DNA from: Phaeobacter porticola | Lineage (GTDB): Bacteria > Pseudomonadota > Alphaproteobacteria > Rhodobacterales > Rhodobacteraceae | Reading direction: 5' to 3' | Length of the DNA: 64,000 nt | NCBI RefSeq assembly: GCF_001888185.1 | Contig: NZ_CP016364.1 | Coordinates: forward strand, 496,001 to 560,000 | Shown: in pieces, positions 46,129 to 55,691 of the stretch | How positions within the stretch are numbered: the first letter of the stretch is position 1 | Layout of the letters: each line of letters starts with the position of its first letter | Translations under genes and position numbers: made by a program | The notes under the pieces: model-generated | What the model was told of the DNA's origin: nothing | Seen by the model: the letters and a program-made list of their open reading frames with translations, nothing else | Database searches by the model: none

Positions 46129-47510
46129 AGCGCCTCATCGAAGCTGGCCTGATGTTCGGCAATCTCTTCCATGTGGCCTCGCCCGCGCTGGTGGAGCGGT
46201 ACAATCGCGCGCTGAAGCATCTGACCGGCAAGACTACGGCTCTCACGGATTTCCACGTCGATATCTCGGGCTACTCACCTGAGATCGGGGATGAGCTGGG
46301 GGATGACCACTATCTGAACCATGCGGGTGTGAACCGGCAGTTCATTCTCCTCAGCACCGAACAGAAGCGTTGCCCGCTTCTGAATGTGAAATTCTCCACC
46401 AGCCGGGACATCTTGCGCCGGTTCATTGCGGCCAATGAAAGCCAGCTGTTTGCGCTGACCGCGACCGATGCGGTGGCGGGTGAGTTGGTCAATTCGGTGT
46501 TTGAGGTCGCAACGCCCGCGCAGCTTTTTGACATCCGGCAGGTCAGGGTCGAGGCGGACACCACAAAGGGCACGCTGCGGCAGGCCGATCAACTGGCCAA
46601 ACTGGTGGACCGGTTCAAGAGCGAGGAGGACGGCTGGTTTGACGATGCGCTGATCGCTGAGATGATCGCGACGGCGGAAAAAACCGGCGATGTCACCCGC
46701 AACCCTGTGCGGTTGAAGCACGAGGTGTTTGAGCAGCAGAATTTCTGGACCGCGCATTTTGGCGGGCTCTATGTGTTTCAGGATGTCGAGCACCCGGCCC
46801 TGATTGCCAGTGGGGAAAAACCCGAAGGCGTGCCGCTGGACCGGGTGTTTGACCGGACGCAGGGCAATTCGGTTGCCAAATTTCTGGAACTGAACGGGCT
46901 GGTAGAGCCGATTATCCGTGCGCGCGGCGTCGATGGCGCGGCGATCCTGCGCCAGAAGATGGGGTTTCTGGCGATCAGTGTGCTGGCGGACAAGGGGATG
47001 GACCTCTCGGGCCTGTCGCGCAGCGATCTGCGGCGGATGGCAGCCCGCCACGCAAGCGAGCTGCCGGCGGAGTTCGAAGGCATGGCAGCGATGGTTCGCT
47101 GGGCCGAAAGCGGCGGCAAATGGCCCCGGATAAAATCGGATCACCCGGCCTATTTCTACTGCCTGCGGGCCACCAACACGCCGAACCGCGATCTGGTCAA
47201 TATGCTGCTGGCAGAGCTGACGCCGCTGGATTTCCGCCAGCTGTTCATCTGCCACAAGGAAGCGTTTTATCATCAGTATCGCAACTGGCCGGAGGCGAAG
47301 AAGGACCACGTCGTCGCCTTCCTCGCGCGTGAATATGCGATGGACAAGGCAGGCGCGCGGGCGGCGCTATTTGGCCATGAGCCGGATATGAGCGGGCGCA
47401 GCACGGGCGCGCAGGATCGACCAAAACAGCGCCGAACGGACAGTCTGGTTGAACGGGTCGGCCCCTGGGGGGCTGTCAGCAGCAGATCTGGCAACAGGGG
47501 GCGCCGCTGA
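46125..47510 (+). CDS. DUF6638-family protein of the AAA+ module
   Basis: A 461-residue soluble protein matching what I recall as DUF6638, found in Rhodobacterales. Segments include MKRLIEAGLMFGNLFHVASP at the start, GVNRQFILLSTEQKRCPLLN, FEQQNFWTAHFGGLYVFQDVEHP and TPLDFRQLFICHKEAFYHQY (each quoted in part). The tail (residues 425-461) is Arg/Gly/Ser-rich and disordered. It overlaps both neighbours by start/stop coupling. Function unknown, probably the ATPase's partner. Confidence 0.75.
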   Translation: MKRLIEAGLMFGNLFHVASPALVERYNRALKHLTGKTTALTDFHVDISGYSPEIGDELGDDHYLNHAGVNRQFILLSTEQKRCPLLNVKFSTSRDILRRFIAANESQLFALTATDAVAGELVNSVFEVATPAQLFDIRQVRVEADTTKGTLRQADQLAKLVDRFKSEEDGWFDDALIAEMIATAEKTGDVTRNPVRLKHEVFEQQNFWTAHFGGLYVFQDVEHPALIASGEKPEGVPLDRVFDRTQGNSVAKFLELNGLVEPIIRARGVDGAAILRQKMGFLAISVLADKGMDLSGLSRSDLRRMAARHASELPAEFEGMAAMVRWAESGGKWPRIKSDHPAYFYCLRATNTPNRDLVNMLLAELTPLDFRQLFICHKEAFYHQYRNWPEAKKDHVVAFLAREYAMDKAGARAALFGHEPDMSGRSTGAQDRPKQRRTDSLVERVGPWGAVSSRSGNRGRR

Positions 47511-47776
47511 TGTTTGCCTTTCTGCGCCTGATGGCGATCCTTCTGGTGGTGCTGACAGTGATCTACGGCATTGTCTCGCTCTATTCGCGCGAGGTGCGGC
47601 GTGCCAAGCTGAAACGTCGTTGGGCCGAGAAGGGGTTGACCGGAGACCGTTCCGCCTTCATCCAGCGCGGGTTGCACCAATATGACAGGTCACTGCGCCG
47701 CAGATTGATCCTGTTGGTCTATGTCGTGCCGCTGGGGGCCATTGCGCTTCTGGTCTATGTCATGAATTTCATGTGA
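47510..47776 (+). CDS. Small inner-membrane protein of the AAA+ module
   Basis: An 88-residue protein with a transmembrane helix near residues 2-20 (LRLMAILLVVLTVIYGIVS), a basic cytosolic loop (RREVRRAKLKRRW) and a second helix at about 66-85. ATG 47510 overlaps the stop of the DUF6638 gene (TGATG). No family recognised. Confidence 0.72.
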   Translation: MFAFLRLMAILLVVLTVIYGIVSLYSREVRRAKLKRRWAEKGLTGDRSAFIQRGLHQYDRSLRRRLILLVYVVPLGAIALLVYVMNFM

Positions 47777-47786
47777 GGTCGCTGAG

Positions 47787-48434
47787 ATGCGTTATATCAA
47801 ATGGGTGTTCATTCTCACCATCTGGCTGCTGGCAGGGGCCTTTCTGCATTACACACTGCCGCAGAATGATGTGGTGCGCGTGGTCAAGACTGAGGTGCGC
47901 CGGGTTGATTTCGGCGAAAACTCGATTTTCTGGGCACAGCAGGACACGGCACAGGAAGGCGCGACCAGCGTCAATCGCGATGTCCGCTTCGTGGAAGCGT
48001 TCCTGCCAAATGGCCGCCCCATCGTCTACCGCAATGAGGACACCGGCTGGGGCTGGCCGCCGTATTTCAAGCTGGACAGCTCCAACCTGCAAGCCGAGCT
48101 GACCGATCTTGCGTCCACTAAGGCTGATCCGCAGTGGGTGCTGCTGCGCCACTATGGCTGGCGCAATGAATTCCTGTCGATCTTCCCGAATGCGGTCGCG
48201 GTGAAGCCAGTTGACGGGCCGGAGTATAGCCAGGTGAATTGGTTCAATATCATCTTCCTGACGATGTTAGCGGCTGTGGTCTGGGCGCTTTATGTGCGCT
48301 GGCGCCGCTTCCGCCGGGCGCGGATCGATCCGATGGTGGAGAATGTCGAAGACAGCCTTTACGCTGCGGGTGATGCGCTTTCGGAGCGGCGTGGCCGGTT
48401 CCGGCGCTGGCTAGATAGCTGGAAACAGACGTAA
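47787..48434 (+). CDS. DUF1523-family membrane protein
   Basis: A 215-residue protein with a signal-anchor helix (YIKWVFILTIWLLAGAFLHY, residues 3-22), a periplasmic domain of about 130 residues (VVRVVKTEVRRVDFG, GWGWPPYFKLDSSN, YGWRNEFLSIFPNAVAVKPV), a second membrane helix near 155-175 and a basic cytosolic tail. This fits DUF1523. It closes the module and is the only member with a sizeable periplasmic domain, so it may sense or act on the envelope. Confidence 0.82.
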   Translation: MRYIKWVFILTIWLLAGAFLHYTLPQNDVVRVVKTEVRRVDFGENSIFWAQQDTAQEGATSVNRDVRFVEAFLPNGRPIVYRNEDTGWGWPPYFKLDSSNLQAELTDLASTKADPQWVLLRHYGWRNEFLSIFPNAVAVKPVDGPEYSQVNWFNIIFLTMLAAVVWALYVRWRRFRRARIDPMVENVEDSLYAAGDALSERRGRFRRWLDSWKQT

Positions 48435-48492
48435 CCCAAGACGCCGCTCACAGGCACACCAATCACCGGCTGGGGCAAGCGTCGCGTCTGCC

Positions 48493-50070
48493 CTAGTCCG
48501 TAAAAAGATGTTCCGTCCGCGCCAGCGTAAGTGCTGCATCGTGATCCAGTGCAAAGAACGGCATCAGCTGTTCGGCAATCTGTTCATCGCTGTCGCTTTC
48601 GCGGATCAGCCCGTGGTGGTCAAAACCCACATCGCGAATGCGGTCGGCCTCGTGCTGGATATCATTGCGAATGGTTGGCAACAGGCGCTCAAGCGCGAGG
48701 GACGATGTCTGTTGGCCGGCCAACCCAATTCGTTCAGCGTGACCAGTCAAATAGGCATCGCTCAGGCTACAGTCGATCTGCAGGATCCGCGTGACGGCAC
48801 GATCGGCGCAGAAATCCTGCATCAAATCCAGCGCTGACGGATCAAGGCAGATCACCAGCCTGTCGGTCTCGTAGTAGTCAAACAGCATTCTCACCAGCGC
48901 ACGGCGGTGTCGGGTGCGCTTCCACAGGGTTGCTTCGATTCCGCCAAGATCAGGCATATCGGTGCCTTCCTCATCAAAGAGATAGGCAAGTGCCGGAATA
49001 TTGCTGACATCGCGCAGGCGATTGACCAACCGCTTGGCTACATGCCATTTTTTGCAGGTAACGATCAGCAGCTCGCGGTCGCGTCCCAAGGTGCTTTCGG
49101 TTTCCCAGAAGCGTGGCGCAAAGCGCAACCCGTTCCGCCCGCGCTTCGCCAGAAACCCATATAGATTGCGCCCTTCGTTCGAAATCTGGAATTCAACACC
49201 CTGCTCGGCATAAAGCGCGCCAAGACGGGATTTCAGCTCCTGCGCCTCGGGGCTGATCTTGCGGGCAAAGAGGAAATCCTGCCCCATCAGCATGTCGTAG
49301 TGATCATTGTAGAACTGCACCGGCATCCCATAGTCGGAGAACATCAGGAAGGTGAGAGTCCGGCACTCGATTTCCGTGGCTGGAACCAGATGGCGCACCA
49401 GCGTCTGAAAAAAGGTCTCATCCGGGATCCAGGTGGTGCGAAAGAACCGTACAACATCGCGTCGTTGATCCAGAAAGGAGAGGATCCATTCCACGGTGCG
49501 TCGCCGCAGGCACCACCATTGGCTACCGATCTGGATCTGCACGTCTACGGGCGGACGTCGTGTCAGGCCAAACCGTTTCTGCATGCCATGGCTCAGGTCA
49601 AACAGTCGCTTGTGTGTGCGTTCGTTGAACAGGTGGCGATAGATCAGCCGGTCTTCCTTCATGCCGGTCTTGATCCAGTCGCTTTCAAAAAAGTCGAAGC
49701 TCTCGATATAATCTTTGTCCTGCGCGTCCAGCAGGCGATGGGCATATTCGGCTGTCTTGATTGCCATGCAATCGCCTGAAACCATGTAGAAATGGGTCGC
49801 GCGCGGAAAGGACGCCACAGCGCTCTCAAGGGCGTTCAGTGTCGCTTGTACCAGCGACCACTCGCCCCAGCCGCATTTGACCCGCTTGCGAGCAAAGCAG
49901 ACGTTGGGGTTGGTGGTCAGCGCTTTGCGGATCATCGCAAAATCTGCCTGTGATGATCGGCCATCGAAATGGATCGCCATATAGTCACCAGCCGCGGTTA
50001 GTCGCGCCGCCTGCTGAATAATCGCCTCTGGGTCCTTATGGCACAGCAGAACATATGCGATTTTTGCCAT
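48493..50070 (-). CDS. GT14-like (core-2/I-branching type) glycosyltransferase
   Basis: A 525-residue glycosyltransferase. The N-terminal half (about 1-300) matches bacterial core-2/I-branching N-acetylglucosaminyltransferases: AYVLLCHKDPEAI, GEWSLVQATLNALESA, FYMVSGDCMAIK, GSQWWCLRRRTVEWIL and TTWIPDETFFQTLVRH. The C-terminal 200 residues have no obvious catalytic motif and look like a roseobacter-specific extension (possibly DUF5928). It diverges from a sulfotransferase gene, suggesting synthesis of a sulfated surface glycan. Confidence 0.83.
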   Translation of the reverse strand: MAKIAYVLLCHKDPEAIIQQAARLTAAGDYMAIHFDGRSSQADFAMIRKALTTNPNVCFARKRVKCGWGEWSLVQATLNALESAVASFPRATHFYMVSGDCMAIKTAEYAHRLLDAQDKDYIESFDFFESDWIKTGMKEDRLIYRHLFNERTHKRLFDLSHGMQKRFGLTRRPPVDVQIQIGSQWWCLRRRTVEWILSFLDQRRDVVRFFRTTWIPDETFFQTLVRHLVPATEIECRTLTFLMFSDYGMPVQFYNDHYDMLMGQDFLFARKISPEAQELKSRLGALYAEQGVEFQISNEGRNLYGFLAKRGRNGLRFAPRFWETESTLGRDRELLIVTCKKWHVAKRLVNRLRDVSNIPALAYLFDEEGTDMPDLGGIEATLWKRTRHRRALVRMLFDYYETDRLVICLDPSALDLMQDFCADRAVTRILQIDCSLSDAYLTGHAERIGLAGQQTSSLALERLLPTIRNDIQHEADRIRDVGFDHHGLIRESDSDEQIAEQLMPFFALDHDAALTLARTEHLFTD

Positions 50071-50174
50071 GACAGCGCCCCAATGTCTTATTTTGATTGA
50101 TTGTTTCCTTGATACTGACGAATTCTCACTGAATAAACCGCATTATTTCGCTTTTAACGACTAGAGTAGTACGA

Positions 50175-50188
50175 GGCGCAATTGCGCC
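50175..50188. promoter_or_regulatory. Palindrome between glycosyltransferase and sulfotransferase
   Basis: GGCGCAATTGCGCC, a perfect 14-base palindrome 23 bases before the sulfotransferase ATG, in the divergent promoter region. It could be an operator or chance. Confidence 0.3.
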
Positions 50189-50210
50189 GCATGGGGACGG
50201 GGAGAGGCAG

Positions 50211-51029
50211 ATGGGGTTTCCAGGCACCTGGATGACAGAGAGCGAAAGCGTGATCTATCGCGTGGTGCCCAAATGCGCCTGCTCCACTATCGGGCAGATC
50301 ATGTATTATTCTGATCACGGGCGGTTCTTCGACGGCGACATCCATGATGCAACCGGCGGGCTGCACAAATGGGCGTTGGAAAACAGCCAATCGACGATCG
50401 CCCGCAATGTGAAAGCGCAGAATACCTACGCCTTTACCTGCGTGCGCAATCCCTACACCCGGATCCTGAGCTCGTTTTTCGACAAGATTTGCGGCATCCA
50501 ACGTAATGGGAAACGTTATCGCGGCAACCTGGTGCCACGTCTGACCTACGACTATGGAGTCGACGTCGGAGGAGAGGACGGCAAACAGGAGTTTGACCAG
50601 ATCAAGAGCTTTCGCCGCTTTCTGCTGTTTGTCCGCGATACCGTGAAATTCCGTCGTCCGATGGACCCCGATATCCACTGGTCTGCAACCTCGGGCCATG
50701 TTTCGACGTTCATTTGCAATGGTGGCCGGTACGACAAGGTGATCTGGACCGAAGCCTTCAACGAGGGCATGCAGGATGTGCTGGACGCGATCGAGACGCC
50801 GCATCAGGTGGATCTGACCCAGATCCCCCGTTTCAATGAAAGCGAAGGCCACGGCCCCAAACGCGCCCATCCGGTCGAAGACTATTTCGACGACCTCTCG
50901 ATGCATCTGGTCTATGAAATCTACAAGCGGGATTTCGAAGTGTTCAAATATGACTTTGAAAACCCCGCCAACAAGATGCCGGTGGGTGAGATCGACCTTG
51001 ATGAGGTGCACGCCAAATTGGGTGAGTGA
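50211..51029 (+). CDS. Sulfotransferase family protein
   Basis: A 272-residue sulfotransferase of the carbohydrate (heparan/chondroitin) type, transferring sulfate from PAPS. The 5'-phosphosulfate loop VPKCACSTIG is at 19-28 and the 3'-phosphate site CVRNPYTRILSSF at 77-89. A later His/Asp-rich segment (HPVEDYFDDLSMHLVYEIY, quoted in part) fits the family end. GGGGAGAGGC precedes the ATG. Divergent from the glycosyltransferase gene; an extracellular-matrix or capsule role is inferred. Confidence 0.85.
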   Translation: MGFPGTWMTESESVIYRVVPKCACSTIGQIMYYSDHGRFFDGDIHDATGGLHKWALENSQSTIARNVKAQNTYAFTCVRNPYTRILSSFFDKICGIQRNGKRYRGNLVPRLTYDYGVDVGGEDGKQEFDQIKSFRRFLLFVRDTVKFRRPMDPDIHWSATSGHVSTFICNGGRYDKVIWTEAFNEGMQDVLDAIETPHQVDLTQIPRFNESEGHGPKRAHPVEDYFDDLSMHLVYEIYKRDFEVFKYDFENPANKMPVGEIDLDEVHAKLGE

Positions 51030-51121
51030 TCCCAAGCCGCGCGATGCTCCCGCCCGGGGTGGCGATCATTGCATGATCTGACCCGGTTGGGCCTGGCGCC
51101 GCTGGCGCGGCGCGCCTCCGG

Positions 51122-51146
51122 CGGGAGTATTTTGGGAAAGGTGATA
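51122..51146 (+). repeat. Dispersed short repeat, copy C
   Basis: CGGGAGTATTTTGGGAAAGG plus TGATA, preceded by GC-rich inverted sequence (51097-51122). Same family as the copies at 28311 and 43295. It sits just downstream of the broken Nudix gene. Confidence 0.65.
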
Positions 51147-51157
51147 GGTTTCGTGCC

Positions 51158-51625
51158 TTATGCGCGGGGCGGCGATCCCAGATCTTGCAGGTGGGTATTC
51201 AACCCGGTTGGAAACCGCTCAGTCCCGCCAGCCTCCAGCGTATCTGGATGGACCCATCTGGCGATACATGCCTGGCCGTTGCCTTTTTGAAATTCAATCA
51301 GATCGCCTGCCAGATGCGGGGTCTCTGGCCAGGTGACATGTGTGGCGAAGATGATCTCATGACCGGTCTGGCCTTCGTGCTGATAGATATTTTCTAGCAC
51401 CACAGGCGCGCCGCCCGTGGTCACCCGCACCCCAGTTCCTCCTGAAATTTCCGTCGCAGCGCCTGTTGCCAGGTTTTGCCAAACTCAACAGGGCCGCCCA
51501 AGGGACGTGCGCCCTTGATGTGACCGTCTCCGGTTGCGGCCTCGGCGGCCAGTAGCCGGTCTTTGTACCAGCATAGGTCAACGGTTTTTTGCGCAAATTT
51601 ATTGGGCAGGGCGCCAGACTGTCAT
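51158..51625 (-). pseudogene. Broken Nudix hydrolase gene
   Basis: Reading three frames together gives a Nudix protein: MTVWRPA from ATG 51623-51625, then after a frame change LCWYKDRLLAAE and GARPLGGPVEFGKTWQQALR and RKFQEELG, then after a missing G in a G run VRVTTGGAPVVLENIYQHEG to the end. The Nudix box should read GE...REF; here both glutamates are lysines (FGKTW, RKF), so the site is dead even without the two frameshifts. The open 90-residue frame 51158-51430 is the intact C-terminal half only. Confidence 0.8.
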
Positions 51626-51795
51626 GGATGTTCTGCGAGTGCTTTGAACCGGGAGCATCTGGCTAATGTGGATCAACGGCGGGCGCAACACTGCGGTCGG
51701 GCGGATCCGCGGCGCGCTGACTGCGTGTCCTGGTGACGCTGATCACGAAATATTTCACTTAGCCATTCAGGTGAGTAACCGTTATCTGATCTTCT
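51626..51795. other. Intergenic region without a recognisable gene
   Basis: 170 bases between the broken Nudix gene and the divergent methyltransferase gene. AT-rich stretches near 51745-51795 probably hold the methyltransferase promoter. Nothing else is visible. Confidence 0.5.
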
Positions 51796-52308
51796 ATGGT
51801 TTACAATTATGACAAATTATACGCAGAGACGCCGGACGCGTTAGGGGATCCCAGCCCTGCGTTCGTGCAGTTCTTCAATCAAGACGCGGGCGAGGGTCTG
51901 CGGATCCTAGATCTGGGATGTGGTCAGGGAAGGGATGCGCTGTTCATCGCGCGGAGGGGGCACCGGGTTGTTGGCGTCGATCTTTCAGCCAATGGGATCC
52001 GTGATCTTGTCGCAGCTGCGGCGAACGAAAACCTGTCAATTGAGGGCGTTGTCGCGGATATCACCCGCTATACGCCGGATGGTATATTCGACATCATCCT
52101 GCTGGACCGAACCCTGCATATGTTACCGGAGGCCCCGCGACGGGCTGTCCTGAAACAGCTGCTGGATCACGTGGTGACGGGGGGCTGGGTGCTGATTGCC
52201 GATGAGGCTGCGAACATGGAGGGGTTCGCAGCTATTTTTGCGCATCATTCGCGCGAATGGACAAAGGACTATGCAAAACCCGGATATCTGTTTGTGCGCC
52301 AAGAATAG
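51796..52308 (+). CDS. Class I SAM-dependent methyltransferase (TehB-like)
   Basis: A 170-residue methyltransferase. The SAM loop ILDLGCGQGRDALFIARRGH is at about residues 37-56 and the acidic strand VVGVDLS at 58-64; a later LLDRTLHML replaces the usual catalytic loop. Length and motifs suggest a TehB/small-molecule methyltransferase. The target is unknown (TehB acts on tellurite and selenite). It stands alone between the broken Nudix gene and ilvD. No Shine-Dalgarno is obvious before ATG 51796. Confidence 0.75.
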   Translation: MVYNYDKLYAETPDALGDPSPAFVQFFNQDAGEGLRILDLGCGQGRDALFIARRGHRVVGVDLSANGIRDLVAAAANENLSIEGVVADITRYTPDGIFDIILLDRTLHMLPEAPRRAVLKQLLDHVVTGGWVLIADEAANMEGFAAIFAHHSREWTKDYAKPGYLFVRQE

Positions 52309-52341
52309 ACGCGCGCGTCGTAACCTTCGTTGCGTCCGACG

Positions 52342-52369
52342 AAAAAGGGGCGGACATGATGCCCGCCCC
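52342..52369 (-). terminator. Rho-independent terminator of ilvD
   Basis: On the minus strand GGGGCGG-N9-CCGCCCC is followed by TTTTTC, about 30 bases after the ilvD stop codon. Confidence 0.85.
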
Positions 52370-52397
52370 CGTATCGTATCGGTTATCTTAGACGCTC

Positions 52398-54245
52398 TCA
52401 GTCATCCTCGCCGGGCAGCGCGCGTACGGCGCCTTTGGCGGCGGAGGTGGCGAGCAGCGCATAGGCTTTGAGCGCTTTGGAGACTTTGCGCTTGCGCGGC
52501 TTTACCGGTTTCCAGCCCGCAGCATCCTGCGCCGCGCGGCGGGTTGCCAGCTCCTCATCCGATACCGCCAGATGGATGGTCCGGTTGGGGATATCAATCT
52601 CGATCTTGTCGCCCTGTTGCACCAGACCGATTTCACCGCCTTCAGCGGCCTCGGGTGAGACATGGCCAATGGAGAGGCCCGAGGTGCCGCCTGAGAAGCG
52701 GCCATCGGTCAAGAGTGCGCAGGCTTTGCCCAGGCCTTTGGACTTCAGATAGGATGTCGGGTAAAGCATTTCCTGCATGCCAGGACCGCCGCGCGGGCCT
52801 TCGTAGCGAATGACCACGACATCGCCCTCTTTGACCTTGCCGGTGAGAATATCGCTCACCGCCTGATCTTGGCTTTCGCAGACATAAGCCGACCCGGTGA
52901 ATTTCAGGATGTTCTCATCCACACCGGCGGTTTTTACAATGCAGCCATCGCGGGCGATATTACCAAACAGAACCGCAAGGCCACCATCCTGACTGAAGGC
53001 GTGTTCTTTTGACCGGATCACGCCGCCTGCACGGTCGGTGTCCAGCTCCTTGTAGCGGTTGGACTGGCTGAACGCTTGGGTGGTGCGGACGCCGCCGGGG
53101 GCCGCCTTGAACAGCTCTTCGGCTTCCGGGTTATTGGCGACCTTGATGTCCCATTTGCCGATGGCTTCGCCAATGCTGCTGGAATGCACAGTGCCGCAGT
53201 CATTGTGCAACAGGCCCGCACGGCTCAGCTCACCCAAGATTGAGAAGATCCCACCGGCCCGGTGAATATCCTCCATATGGACGTTTTCGGTGTTGGGGGC
53301 CACCTTGCAGAGGCAGGGCACCTTGCGCGACAGGCGGTCCATATCGGTCATGGTGAAATCAACCATTCCCTCATTGGCGATGGCCAGAAGATGCAAAACG
53401 GTATTCGTCGAACCGCCCATGGCGATATCTAGGCTCATTGCGTTTTCAAACGCCTCAAAGCTGGCGATTTCGCGGGGCAGCAGGCCTTTTTCCTCGTTCA
53501 CGTAATGGCGCTTGGTGATGTCGACAATCTTGCGACCTGCTTCAAGGAACAGATGTTTGCGATCCGCATGGGTCGCCAGGGTTGAGCCATTTCCGGGCAG
53601 GGCCAGACCCAGCGCTTCCGCCAAACAATTCATGGAATTGGCAGTGAACATGCCAGAGCAGGACCCGCAGGTCGGGCAGGCGTTTTCTTCGATGTGCTTG
53701 ACCTGCGCATCGGTCAGATCCTCGCTTGCAGCGGCGACCATCGCATCCACGAGGTCGATTTTCTTCATGTCCAGATCGGCGATGTCGATCTTGCCAGCTT
53801 CCATCGGGCCGCCGGAGACAAAGATCGCCGGGATATTGAGACGCATGGCGGCCATCAGCATGCCGGGCGTGATCTTGTCGCAGTTAGAGATGCAGACCAT
53901 CGCGTCGGCGCAATGGGCGTTGACCATATATTCGACCGAATCCGCAATGACTTCGCGAGAAGGCAGCGAGTAAAGCATGCCGTCGTGACCCATGGCGATA
54001 CCATCATCCACCGCGATGGTGTTGAACTCTTTGGCAACACCGCCAGCGGCTTCTACCTCGCGGGCAACCATCTGGCCCAGATCCTTGAGATGGACGTGGC
54101 CAGGCACGAACTGCGTAAAGGAGTTCACGATGGCGATGATTGGCTTACCAAAGTCATCGTCTTTCATGCCGGTGGCACGCCACAGGCCGCGTGCGCCTGC
54201 CATATTGCGGCCATGGGTGGAGGTTCTGGATCGGTACATTGGCAT
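52398..54245 (-). CDS. ilvD: Dihydroxy-acid dehydratase
   Basis: IlvD dehydrates dihydroxy acids in branched-chain amino acid synthesis with an iron-sulfur cluster. The 615-residue protein has the cluster cysteines in [12 protein letters not shown] and [18 protein letters not shown], the substrate segment [16 protein letters not shown], and the C-terminal [21 protein letters not shown] (quoted in part). Start ATG 54243-54245 (MPMYRSRT); a second ATG two codons on is possible. The open frame extends far upstream without homology. leuBCD elsewhere in the window use its product pathway. Confidence 0.96.
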   Translation of the reverse strand: MPMYRSRTSTHGRNMAGARGLWRATGMKDDDFGKPIIAIVNSFTQFVPGHVHLKDLGQMVAREVEAAGGVAKEFNTIAVDDGIAMGHDGMLYSLPSREVIADSVEYMVNAHCADAMVCISNCDKITPGMLMAAMRLNIPAIFVSGGPMEAGKIDIADLDMKKIDLVDAMVAAASEDLTDAQVKHIEENACPTCGSCSGMFTANSMNCLAEALGLALPGNGSTLATHADRKHLFLEAGRKIVDITKRHYVNEEKGLLPREIASFEAFENAMSLDIAMGGSTNTVLHLLAIANEGMVDFTMTDMDRLSRKVPCLCKVAPNTENVHMEDIHRAGGIFSILGELSRAGLLHNDCGTVHSSSIGEAIGKWDIKVANNPEAEELFKAAPGGVRTTQAFSQSNRYKELDTDRAGGVIRSKEHAFSQDGGLAVLFGNIARDGCIVKTAGVDENILKFTGSAYVCESQDQAVSDILTGKVKEGDVVVIRYEGPRGGPGMQEMLYPTSYLKSKGLGKACALLTDGRFSGGTSGLSIGHVSPEAAEGGEIGLVQQGDKIEIDIPNRTIHLAVSDEELATRRAAQDAAGWKPVKPRKRKVSKALKAYALLATSAAKGAVRALPGEDD

Positions 54246-54348
54246 CTGGCTGGTTCCCTTGTCTTTGCCCCTCAGGGACACGATTTGCGCAATAAAGGCA
54301 ACATGCCGGGGCGGTCTTCGGTAATATTCAGGCGGTTTATGCGGTGTT

Positions 54349-55626
54349 TTACGGGGTCTGCCGGGGGAAACGCCTGTCATCAAGCGGTGGATCGCCGACT
54401 TCCACCTTATCCGGGGGGCTGTTGTCAGCCCGATTTGCCGGGTCAGCACCAGCTGCCGGGGTTGGCGTGCTGGGGGGTGACAGCAGGTGATTCACAGCCA
54501 GTCCCAGCACCAAGGCCCAGAATGGCGCGCCAATCCCCCAGAAGCTGATCCCGGAAACAGTCGTCATAAAGGTTATAAGGGCGGCCTCGCGGCCCCTGGC
54601 CTCGCCAAGGGCGGCCGCAAGGCTATTGCCGATGGTCGACAACAGTGCGAGGCCTGCCACCGTCGCAATCAGGGCCTTGGGTGCGATAAGAAACAGGCTG
54701 ATCACTGTGGCCCCGCCGAGCCCGACCAGAATATAGACAATCCCCGTCATGACACCGGCCAGATAGCGGGTGTCTGGATTGTCATCCGCCTCGGGTCCGG
54801 CACAGATCGCTGCGGTGATGGCGGCGAGATTGAAAGCATAGCCTCCGAACGGGGCCAGCAGCAGCGTGGCAACACCGGTGACCGTCAGGCTGGCAGAGAC
54901 CGGCGGCTGATAGCCTGCCGTCCGTAGCGCCACGACGCCTGGCATATTCTGCGAGGACATGGTGACCACAAATAGCGGCAGACCAATGCCAATCAGCACC
55001 TGTAGCGAAAAGGCGGGCATGACAAATTCCGGCCGTGCCAAGGTTAGATCCAGACGGCTGATATCTCCAAAAGCTCCAGTTGCGGTACACCAAAGCGTGC
55101 CCACAGCCAGTACCGCAGGAATAGTGTAGCGCGGTAGCAAACGCCGCCCGAGCAGAAAAGTCACGCCCATGATCGCCACCAGAGCCGTGTCAGTTTCTAG
55201 CGCGGTAAAGGCAGAGAGGCCGAATTGAAACAGGATTCCGGCCAGCATAGCACTGGCGAGGCCATCAGGGATCAGTCGCGACAGGGCAGCAAACCAGCCG
55301 GTCACACCGGTGAGGGTCAGCAGCAGCCCGCAAAAGACAAAGGCCCCGATCGCCTGGTCCAGCGACACCTCATCCAGGCTGACCGCCAATAGGGCCGCGC
55401 CAGGCGTCGACCAGGCGGTCAGGATAGGCATCCGGTAGCGTAACGACAGGATCAGGCAGGTGATGCCCATGCCCAATCCCAATGCCAGCATCCAGCTGCT
55501 GGCCTGGGCCTGAGTTGCTCCAACAGCCTCAATCGCCTGAAAGACAATCGCAACAGACCCCGTATAGCCGACCAACACCGCCACGGCACCAGAGACGATG
55601 TGAGAGAGCTTTAGGTCTCTGAGCAT
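54349..55626 (-). CDS. benE: BenE-family benzoate/proton symporter
   Basis: A 425-residue inner-membrane transporter with about 11-12 membrane segments. BenE features: [14 protein letters not shown], the [19 protein letters not shown] motif, [23 protein letters not shown] (quoted in part) and [12 protein letters not shown]-like end. A proline-rich tail of about 45 residues ([19 protein letters not shown]) is unusual. Start ATG 55624-55626 ([11 protein letters not shown]). Its promoter region holds twin palindromes shared with a divergent XRE-cupin regulator. Substrate (benzoate) is by family only; no aromatic-degradation genes are nearby. Confidence 0.85.
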   Translation of the reverse strand: MLRDLKLSHIVSGAVAVLVGYTGSVAIVFQAIEAVGATQAQASSWMLALGLGMGITCLILSLRYRMPILTAWSTPGAALLAVSLDEVSLDQAIGAFVFCGLLLTLTGVTGWFAALSRLIPDGLASAMLAGILFQFGLSAFTALETDTALVAIMGVTFLLGRRLLPRYTIPAVLAVGTLWCTATGAFGDISRLDLTLARPEFVMPAFSLQVLIGIGLPLFVVTMSSQNMPGVVALRTAGYQPPVSASLTVTGVATLLLAPFGGYAFNLAAITAAICAGPEADDNPDTRYLAGVMTGIVYILVGLGGATVISLFLIAPKALIATVAGLALLSTIGNSLAAALGEARGREAALITFMTTVSGISFWGIGAPFWALVLGLAVNHLLSPPSTPTPAAGADPANRADNSPPDKVEVGDPPLDDRRFPRQTP

Positions 55627-55665
55627 GTGGGTTTTCCTCTGGCGTCGGATCGGGTACGAATGGCA

Positions 55666-55685
55666 TTGTGCGTTATAGCGCACAG
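55666..55685. promoter_or_regulatory. Operator copy 1 (BenE/XRE-cupin)
   Basis: TTGTGCGTTATAGCGCACAG, an inverted repeat nearly identical to copy 2, 40 bases before benE. The shared half-site is TGTGCG. Confidence 0.8.
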
Positions 55686-55691
55686 TACACT

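Noticed and set aside
51357-51596. 79-codon minus-strand frame over the Nudix region
   Set aside because: It is the wrong frame through the broken Nudix gene; the conserved residues lie in the other frames.
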